Source: an uncultured Collinsella sp.
GTDB taxonomy: Bacteria; Actinomycetota; Coriobacteriia; Coriobacteriales; Coriobacteriaceae
DNA: 59,883 nucleotides
Assembly (NCBI GenBank): GCA_958423535.1
Contig: CATZRJ010000005.1
Location: forward strand, 1 to 59,883
Reading direction: 5' to 3'
This document shows, in pieces, positions 33,239 to 39,107 of the stretch. Below the pieces are notes generated by a model, which saw only the letters and a program-made list of their open reading frames with translations, ran no database searches and was not told the origin of the DNA. Within the stretch, counting starts at the first letter, position 1. Each line of letters opens with the position of its first letter. The position numbers were made by a program, and so were the translations under genes.

Positions 33239-34339
33239 CTATTTCACGCATTGAGCTGCGAGATAGTCGCGGAAGAATGGCAATTCAAATGCGACGAGCC
33301 CTCGTCCTCGCTCCCCGATGATGCCGGCGTCTATCATGCGGCGTCGGTAGCGGGAGACCTGCTGCGGCGAACGCTTAAGGCGCTCGACAAGGTCAGCGGT
33401 GGTGGACTCTTCCTCGTCATCGAGCATGGCGATGAGGAATCGCTTGTCCTCTGCCGTGAGTTCCCGATAGGTTGCCGCGAGGATTCGGTCGTCCATCTCG
33501 TCGCGCGCGATTTTGATTCCCAGGTCAAAGTCGCGTGACGAGATTTCCTTCGAATCGCTTGTGAGGTCCCAGGCACGGTAGCCTACGAGTTGCAATAGGA
33601 AGGGAAAGCCAGAGATCGAGCGAACGGCTCGATCGATTCCCTCAGCATCTGCCAGGCGATCGTTTTCCTGGATTGTGCGAATCAAGGCCTCGCGCACGTC
33701 ATAGTCGGCAATGCGGCCCAGATGATATTGTTGGGCGCGGCGAAGGAACGAGACCGTCTTGTGGTTCAGTAGCGTCGATACGTTGTTGGGAAGTCCCGCC
33801 ATGAGCAGGGCGACGCGTTTCCCATCGGTCACAAAGTGCTGATACGTCGCTGCGAGCTGAATCATCTCGTTGAGTGTCGGGTCCACCTCGTCAACCGTGA
33901 CGAGCAGACCGGTGCCCGCCTCGTTGAGCTGGTCGATGATGTCGCTCATGCGATAACGCCAGGTTGAGGCATCGTGAACGCGATTGACCTCGATGCTGCC
34001 GAGCGGTGCAATTCCGAGACCGGTGACTTCGAAGTGGCTGGACGAGTCGATGAGATGGGCTGCGGCGCGTTTCGCCCCGAACTCGATTTCCTCAAGCATT
34101 CCCGGGAGCGCGGTCGTCTTTACGGCTATCCAGCCGTGGGATTCCGCCCTTGTCGCGAGCGACGACATGAGAGCGGTTTTACCGGTTCCACGCGCGCCTG
34201 AGAAGATCGAGGTCAATTCTGGGCGCCTGCGCTGGCTCAAGAAGGCGCGGTCCAAATCCCGAATAATCTGTTGTCTGCCAGCGAGATGGGCAGGAACCTC
34301 GCCAAAACTGGGGGTAAATGGGTTCTCGAGATATTTCAC
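33239..34339 (-). CDS. AAA-type ATPase with C-terminal winged helix (paralogue 2)
   Basis: 366 aa from GTG at 34339 (AAAGGAGA upstream). It has the same plan as the ATPase at 29575: NPFTPSFGEVPAHLAGR, Walker A GARGTGKT, Walker B LLVTVDEVD, ALLMAGLPNNVSTLLNHKTVSFLRRAQQYHLG, and a C-terminal winged helix (TADLVERLKRSPQQVSRYRRRMIDAG...VAFELPFFRDYL). It differs by a longer insert after Walker A (GAKRAAAHLIDSSSHFEV). The shared GLP..V..LL....VSFLRRAQQ block marks the two as paralogues. Function unknown; DNA binding is inferred from the winged helix. Confidence 0.75.
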   Translation of the reverse strand: MKYLENPFTPSFGEVPAHLAGRQQIIRDLDRAFLSQRRRPELTSIFSGARGTGKTALMSSLATRAESHGWIAVKTTALPGMLEEIEFGAKRAAAHLIDSSSHFEVTGLGIAPLGSIEVNRVHDASTWRYRMSDIIDQLNEAGTGLLVTVDEVDPTLNEMIQLAATYQHFVTDGKRVALLMAGLPNNVSTLLNHKTVSFLRRAQQYHLGRIADYDVREALIRTIQENDRLADAEGIDRAVRSISGFPFLLQLVGYRAWDLTSDSKEISSRDFDLGIKIARDEMDDRILAATYRELTAEDKRFLIAMLDDEEESTTADLVERLKRSPQQVSRYRRRMIDAGIIGERGRGLVAFELPFFRDYLAAQCVK

Positions 34340-34363
34340 AAGGCTCTCCTTTCACACCGTCGT

Positions 34364-34399
34364 TTAATTTCATTTTACTTTAGTTAATTCTGATTAAAA
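34364..34399 (-). promoter_or_regulatory. Four A/T hexamers at 10-nt period upstream of ATPase 2
   Basis: On the plus strand TTAATT (34364), TTTACT (34374), TTAATT (34384) and TTAAAA (34394) start exactly 10 nt apart, immediately upstream of the GTG start of the minus-strand ATPase. The arrangement parallels the decamers at 29511-29540. Confidence 0.5.
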
Positions 34400-34454
34400 G
34401 TGACGGCTCGTTATCTAGAGCATTAATTAGGTGTGTGCCGTCGGCGTGGCGCTT

Positions 34455-34489
34455 GAATGTGACAAAGGGACAGCCCCTTTGTCACATTC
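34455..34489. repeat. Palindromic repeat, TGTGACAAAGG family, copy 3
   Basis: GAATGTGACAAAGGGA and CCCTTTGTCACATTC are the arms. The minus-strand trmL gene runs into it: its last Met codon and TGA stop (34482-34487) lie in one arm. Confidence 0.85.
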
Positions 34490-35081
34490 CCGGAAAGCCT
34501 GTTTGGCGCAGCGCCTCGTAGAGGACGATGGCGGCGCTGTTGGAGAGGTTGAGTGCGCTGATACGATAGTCGTCCGGATTGACGAAGTTGCCGCAGATAT
34601 CCTGCTGAAGGATGGCCTCGTGGCTGTCCTCGGTATGCCCGAGCGATTCCTCGTGAGCTTCCCAAGCTTCGGCGTTATCGAGTGAGTCGCAATCGCGCAG
34701 CATGGGGATGCGCTCGCAGCGCTCGGGCGCCGCGGCAAGCAGTGGCTCGGGAATGCCCGAGCTCTCGCTGCCAAAGACCAAATAGTCACCGTCGCGGTAG
34801 GTGCTTTGCGCATAGGTGCGGCGTGCCTTTTTGGTCAGCAGATGCAGGCGGCCATCGGCGGGGGAGAGGCCGTTGCGCGCAAGGAAATCCTCCCAGTCGG
34901 CATAGGTCGTCACGTCCAAGTTTTGCCAGTAGCCCAGGCCGGCGCGACGTACCGTCTTGTCGTCGAGCGAAAAGCCCAGTGGCTCCACCAGATGCAGACG
35001 GGCGCCGGCGACCACGCAGGTACGGCCGATATTGCCCGTATTGGCCGGAATCTCGGGCGCATACAGCACAATGTTGAACAT
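34482..35081 (-). CDS. trmL: tRNA (cytidine(34)-2'-O)-methyltransferase TrmL, with an insertion
   Basis: 199 aa; the usual size is about 155. SPOUT-class knotted methyltransferase that 2'-O-methylates the wobble base of tRNA(Leu). Motifs: MFNIVLYAPEIPANTGNIGRTC, DDKTVRRAGLGYW, LVFGSESSGIP and the knot ISALNLSNSAAIVLYEALRQ. Between the RIPML strand and the knot lies an acidic insertion of about 42 residues (DCDSLDNAEAWEAHEESLG... to ...VNPDDYR) absent from E. coli TrmL. AAGGAG precedes the ATG. The C-terminal Met and stop derive from a palindromic repeat. Confidence 0.9.
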   Translation of the reverse strand: MFNIVLYAPEIPANTGNIGRTCVVAGARLHLVEPLGFSLDDKTVRRAGLGYWQNLDVTTYADWEDFLARNGLSPADGRLHLLTKKARRTYAQSTYRDGDYLVFGSESSGIPEPLLAAAPERCERIPMLRDCDSLDNAEAWEAHEESLGHTEDSHEAILQQDICGNFVNPDDYRISALNLSNSAAIVLYEALRQTGFPGM

Positions 35082-35104
35082 GAATCTCCTTGGCTCAGAA
35101 CGAA

Positions 35105-35137
35105 AAACCACCACGAAGGGCACCTTCGTGGTGGTTT
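35105..35137 (-). terminator. Terminator of the CobW gene
   Basis: AAACCACCACGAAGG and CCTTCGTGGTGGTTT form a perfect 15-bp stem with a 3-nt loop; the minus strand continues TTTCG. It separates the CobW gene from trmL. Confidence 0.85.
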
Positions 35138-35176
35138 GGCGGTTACATAGGCGGAAAAATGCCCGCTTGGATAAAC

Positions 35177-36307
35177 CTAGGCGCGGTGCCAGTCGGTCAG
35201 GCAGGCATCGAGGGAGGCGATGAGCGCATCCTTGTCCATGTGACGGCCGATGATGCACAGGCTCGTCATGCGGTCGCCCGTCTCGTCGTCCCAAATCTGC
35301 ATGATTTCGGGGTTCTCGTCGATGATCTTCTGCTTCTCGCCCTCGGGCGCCGAGTCGACAAACAGGCCGTTCTCCATCAGGCGCATCTGGTGGCCGGCCT
35401 GCTCAAACATGTAGCACATGTCCGGATCGCCAGTCTGCCACAGCGGACCTTTGACGCGGATGACCTCGTCGGGCCACTCCTGCTCAACAAAATCGGTGAA
35501 CTTCTGCAGGTCAAACGGCTTGCGGCGCGAGTACACAAAGGTCTCGATGTCGTACTCGAGCACCTCGGGGTCGTCGTGCTCCTCGGGATGCTCCATGGCC
35601 TCGATCCAGGCGGCGGAGTTGTAGGCGCGCATAAAGTCGAAGCGGTCGGTATCGAGCAGCTCCTCCATGGGGACCTCGCCGTTTTGGGCCTCGACGATCA
35701 CGGCGTCTTTCTGCAGGCTGCGCACGATGGCCTTGAGCTCGGCGATCTGCTCAGGGCTCACGGTATCGGTCTTGTTGAGGATCAGCGTGGAGCAAAACTC
35801 GATCTGCTGGATGAGCAGGCTCTCGATGTCGTCCTCGTCGATATCCTCAGCCAGCAGGTCGCGGCCGCCGTTGAACTCGTCGTACATGCGGGCGCAGTCG
35901 ACCACGGCCACGATGTTGTCGAGCGCGAGCTTGGGCTCGCCGCCCACCTTGGCCTCGTCGCAGAAGCTCGAGATGGTGTAGGCGATGGGGATAGGCTCGC
36001 AAATGCCCGAAGCCTCGATGATGATGTAGTCGAACTTGCCCGAATCGGCGATGCCCTGCAGCTGGTTAGCAAGGTCGTCCGAAAGCGTGCAGCAGATGCA
36101 GCCGTTGGTGAGCGGGATGAGGTCGTCGGTCTCGGAAAGGCCGCCGTCGGCGATGAGGCTGGCGTCGACGTTGATCTCGCCGATATCGTTGACGATCACG
36201 GCGGCGCGGATGCCGCCGTCGTTAGCGAGGATGTGGTTGAGCAGCGTGGTCTTGCCGGCACCGAGGTATCCGGTAAGCATGATGATCTTCACGGGTTTGT
36301 TGGGCAT
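35177..36307 (-). CDS. CobW/P47K-family GTP-dependent metallochaperone
   Basis: 376 aa. G1 GYLGAGKTTLLNHIL, the metal-binding GCICCTL (CxCC), the switch ESGICEP-like segment IIEASGICEPIPIAY and G4 NKTD (LILNKTDTVS). The C-terminal CobW_C domain is present (RVKGPLWQTGDPDMCYMFEQAG). These proteins (COG0523) deliver zinc, cobalt or other metals to client enzymes in the cytoplasm. ATG at 36307 follows AAAGGAGG; an in-frame ATG at 36328 would add seven residues. No Zur-like site was recognised in the short leader, so the metal is not assigned. Confidence 0.88.
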   Translation of the reverse strand: MPNKPVKIIMLTGYLGAGKTTLLNHILANDGGIRAAVIVNDIGEINVDASLIADGGLSETDDLIPLTNGCICCTLSDDLANQLQGIADSGKFDYIIIEASGICEPIPIAYTISSFCDEAKVGGEPKLALDNIVAVVDCARMYDEFNGGRDLLAEDIDEDDIESLLIQQIEFCSTLILNKTDTVSPEQIAELKAIVRSLQKDAVIVEAQNGEVPMEELLDTDRFDFMRAYNSAAWIEAMEHPEEHDDPEVLEYDIETFVYSRRKPFDLQKFTDFVEQEWPDEVIRVKGPLWQTGDPDMCYMFEQAGHQMRLMENGLFVDSAPEGEKQKIIDENPEIMQIWDDETGDRMTSLCIIGRHMDKDALIASLDACLTDWHRA

Positions 36308-36393
36308 GTGCCCTCCTTTGTTAGACATGGCTTACAGTTGAATCTTATGCCAAACGCCTGCTCTTATACCCACGCGCCGGCAAATAACACAAG

Positions 36394-36735
36394 CTACTCC
36401 CAGGCTCCCCATACATCGGGGCAATAACCGACGGTGGCCTTTTTGCCGTTGCGCACGATGGGCTCGGCTAGAACCTGCTGGTTCTCGAGCAGCTTGTCGA
36501 AGCGCTGACTGGGGGTAAGGTGCTGGATGAGCGCGAGCGTCTCCTCGTCCTTGGTTTTGGGATTGAGCAGCTTGTCGATGCCGCCGACCGCCTGCATCAC
36601 GCTCGTGAGCTCGCCCTTGCTCATCTCCTTTTCCTTAAGGTCAATAAACTGCACCTTAATGCGGCGCTCCTTAAAAAAGCGCTGCGCCTTCTTGGTATCG
36701 AAGGACTTTTTGGTGCCAAAAATCTGCACGTTCAT
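36394..36735 (-). CDS. ArsC/Spx-like thioredoxin-fold protein lacking the active cysteine
   Basis: 113 aa, ArsC/Spx family size. It opens MNVQIFGTKKSFDTKKAQRFFKERRI, where arsenate reductases and Spx have a Cys (CxxC or CSxxR) after the first strand; here that place reads KKSFDTKK, with no cysteine. The rest (IDLKEKEMSKGELTSVM, NPKTKD, QHLTPSQRFDKLLENQQVLAEPIVRNGKKATVGYCPDVW) matches the family, including the P-I-V cis-proline loop. A reductase role is therefore unlikely. The gene starts 17 nt after the stop of the flavodoxin-like gene, probably in one operon. Confidence 0.8.
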   Translation of the reverse strand: MNVQIFGTKKSFDTKKAQRFFKERRIKVQFIDLKEKEMSKGELTSVMQAVGGIDKLLNPKTKDEETLALIQHLTPSQRFDKLLENQQVLAEPIVRNGKKATVGYCPDVWGAWE

Positions 36736-36752
36736 GTATTTGTTCCGCCGTT

Positions 36753-37376
36753 CTACCTGATGAAGTTGGTCGTTGCTCGATCTGCCTCGGGTGCGTTGAT
36801 GCCGGCGGCCTGTCCTGCCTCGATACAGCGAAGGAGCCAGGCCATGTTTTTGCCGATGTTGCGCATGGTGGCAAGGCCCTCGGCGTCCCCATTGGCGTCG
36901 CCGGGCACGCGACCAAACACGTTGTTCCAGTACGTGGAGGCAACCACGGGCATCTGGTTGATGGTGAAGTACTTGTTGAGTACGTCGAAGGTCGTCGACG
37001 TGCCGCCGCGACGGGCGACGGCGATGGCAGCGCCCGGCTTGTGCGCAAAGGCCTTGCTGCCGGCATAGAAGGCGCGATCGAGGGCCGAAAGGATGCGGCC
37101 GCTGGGGTGCGCATAGTAGACAGGTGAGCCAAAAACAAAGCCATCTGCCTGCTCGGCGGCAGCGATGAGCTCGTTCACTACATCATCGTCAAAGGTGCAG
37201 CGACCGCCAAGCTTGCCGCACTGGCCGCAACCGATGCAATCGCGAATGGGCTTGGCGCCCAGCTGAAACACCTCGGTATCAATGCCTTCGGCATTGAGCT
37301 GCTCGGCGACCTCGGCGAGTGCGCGGGCGGTGTTGCCGTTTGCCTTGGGGCTGCCATTGACCAAAAGAACCTTCAT
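36753..37376 (-). CDS. Flavodoxin-fold NAD(P)H-dependent FMN reductase-like protein
   Basis: 207 aa. The FMN phosphate-binding loop NGSPKANGNTARAL follows the first strand, GSPVYYAHPSGRILSALDR is the second FMN loop, and a cluster CIGCGQCGKLGGRC (CxxCxxC...C) suggests an iron-sulfur or structural metal site, as in iron-sulfur flavoproteins. These proteins carry electrons to unknown acceptors. ATG at 37376 follows AGGGAG. It precedes the ArsC-like gene on the same strand. Confidence 0.85.
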   Translation of the reverse strand: MKVLLVNGSPKANGNTARALAEVAEQLNAEGIDTEVFQLGAKPIRDCIGCGQCGKLGGRCTFDDDVVNELIAAAEQADGFVFGSPVYYAHPSGRILSALDRAFYAGSKAFAHKPGAAIAVARRGGTSTTFDVLNKYFTINQMPVVASTYWNNVFGRVPGDANGDAEGLATMRNIGKNMAWLLRCIEAGQAAGINAPEADRATTNFIR

Positions 37377-37450
37377 CACAAACTCCCTCTGCTTTTGGTG
37401 ACTTCTGCAGAGGATTATCGCACGATGGGGGAGGCGGCGCGGGCGCGGTG

Positions 37451-38980
37451 CTAATCCAGTTTGGTACCTGGCACCTGCACGGCTTTCCCGAGCAACGCTT
37501 TGAGCTCGTTCAAAATGGAAACGGGCTGTCGGTCAACGCTGTTCAGATGGAGCGTGGCCACGCGAATGGGCGGCTGATATTCAAGCGAGCCGATGAGCAC
37601 GGGAGAACCCAGGAATCGTTCGATTTCGTTTGCGAGCTCGTCGATTGCCTCGGGGCCGAGCTCATCGAAAAGCGCCACGAACATTGGTCCCGTCGAGCGG
37701 AACAGGCGACCCTTGCCGCGCGAACAATCCATGAGGCAGGCGGCGCTTTCGGCGAGCACGCGGTCGCCTGCATCGAATCCAAAGCGGGCATTGACTTCGG
37801 CGATATCGTCGACCTTAATGGCAATAAAGCCTGCCTTGCGCGGCACGCGACGCATTTCGCCAATGGCGTTGACCAGGGCGTGAATATCGCCCAGGCCGGT
37901 CACGGAATCGGTCGTATCTGCCAAGCTTCGGTTGATGATAATGCCCACATACATGTTGGGCTCGGTATCGGTTCCATCCAAGCGGTAGCCCGTGCAGTCG
38001 CAAAGCACGTATTTTCCAGTGGCATCCATTACGCGATACTGCATGTAGTGGAAGTGCCACGTGCCGTTTATCACCATGTCGAGCTCGGCGCGTACGTTGT
38101 CGCGGTCCTCGGGATGAACGCGGGCAAGCCACATATCGACCGAGTTAAAAGGGTGCTGGGAGGGCAGGTCAAAATCGCGCACGGCGTTGACCGACCATTG
38201 CGATTCTCCCGTATCGAGGTTAAGGATGAACGGATAGCGCGTCTCGGAGCTCATGGAGATCGCTTGGAACACTCGGTCGTTGCAGGGAAGCTGATCGACG
38301 ATTGGGCGTTGCGGCGCATCATTGTCTTTCGGTTGCTGCACACGATGCATAAGCTTATAGCGATACATCTTGCGATCGGCATCCATCGTCATCTGGCGAC
38401 GCGTGTCGCCGGCAAGTGGATCGACGCGCGAGCAGCCAAAGCTAAAACTGCCGATCATGGGCGCCTTGCCGCCTGAGCTCGCCTCGATCAGCCCGGCACG
38501 TACCTGCTCCAAGCGCTGCTCGAGTTCAGCCTCGTTTGCGGAGGGCGAGATGAGCACAAACTCGTCTCCACCGATACGGAACAGCATCTCATCGTGCTCC
38601 ATGGTTTCGGAGAGCGTGCGGCAGATGCTCAGAATATAGCGATTGCCTTCGGCGTGGCCAAACCTATCATTGCAATGCTTGAGATGGTCGATGTCAATAT
38701 AGGCGCAGGTGAAGGGGTCGCCTTTGCGCCAGAGTTGCTCGACGTGACGGTCGAGTCCGCTGCGGTTGCCCAAGTTGGTGAGCGGATCGATATAGGCGTT
38801 GCGCTCAAGCAGCTGGCGCTCTTGTTGCAGGATAGCATGCGTCTTTTGCAGTTGCTCACCAACGGCGCGTAGCTCAGCAGGCAGCGCGGCAACATCGAGT
38901 TCGGCGGTCGAGATGCCATTCGCAAGTCGCTGAAGATAGGCAATAATCAATTGCTCACCCAGGCGATATGACTCGTTCAT
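37451..38980 (-). CDS. Diguanylate cyclase: GGDEF, PAS and degenerate GGDEF
   Basis: 509 aa, cytoplasmic (no TM). A coiled N-terminal helix leads to an intact GGDEF domain (about 75-235; DPLTNLGNRSGLDRHV, active-site RIGGDEFVLI), so it should make c-di-GMP. A PAS-like domain follows (about 255-370, PFILNLDTGESQWSVNAVRDF...), then a second GGDEF-like domain (about 375-500, TDSVTGLGDIHALVNAI) whose signature is RSTGPMFVAL, hence inactive. No RxxD inhibitory site is evident. AGGAGG precedes the ATG at 38980. It is the shorter paralogue of the gene immediately upstream. Confidence 0.88.
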   Translation of the reverse strand: MNESYRLGEQLIIAYLQRLANGISTAELDVAALPAELRAVGEQLQKTHAILQQERQLLERNAYIDPLTNLGNRSGLDRHVEQLWRKGDPFTCAYIDIDHLKHCNDRFGHAEGNRYILSICRTLSETMEHDEMLFRIGGDEFVLISPSANEAELEQRLEQVRAGLIEASSGGKAPMIGSFSFGCSRVDPLAGDTRRQMTMDADRKMYRYKLMHRVQQPKDNDAPQRPIVDQLPCNDRVFQAISMSSETRYPFILNLDTGESQWSVNAVRDFDLPSQHPFNSVDMWLARVHPEDRDNVRAELDMVINGTWHFHYMQYRVMDATGKYVLCDCTGYRLDGTDTEPNMYVGIIINRSLADTTDSVTGLGDIHALVNAIGEMRRVPRKAGFIAIKVDDIAEVNARFGFDAGDRVLAESAACLMDCSRGKGRLFRSTGPMFVALFDELGPEAIDELANEIERFLGSPVLIGSLEYQPPIRVATLHLNSVDRQPVSILNELKALLGKAVQVPGTKLD

Positions 38981-39018
38981 GATGGATAACCTCCTTGGGC
39001 GGAACAATGGTTTGTATC

Positions 39019-39049
39019 ATATCCCCAATTCGGTTTGAATTGGGGATAT
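39019..39049. terminator. Perfect hairpin between the two c-di-GMP genes
   Basis: ATATCCCCAATTC and GAATTGGGGATAT form a 13-bp stem with loop GGTTT. There is no T-run on either strand, so it may be an mRNA processing or regulatory structure rather than a terminator. Confidence 0.55.
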
Positions 39050-39107
39050 AAGTTAGCTAATGGAGGCAAATTCCCCCTTCGGCGGTGGCGTTTTGCGCGC
39101 GAACGTA

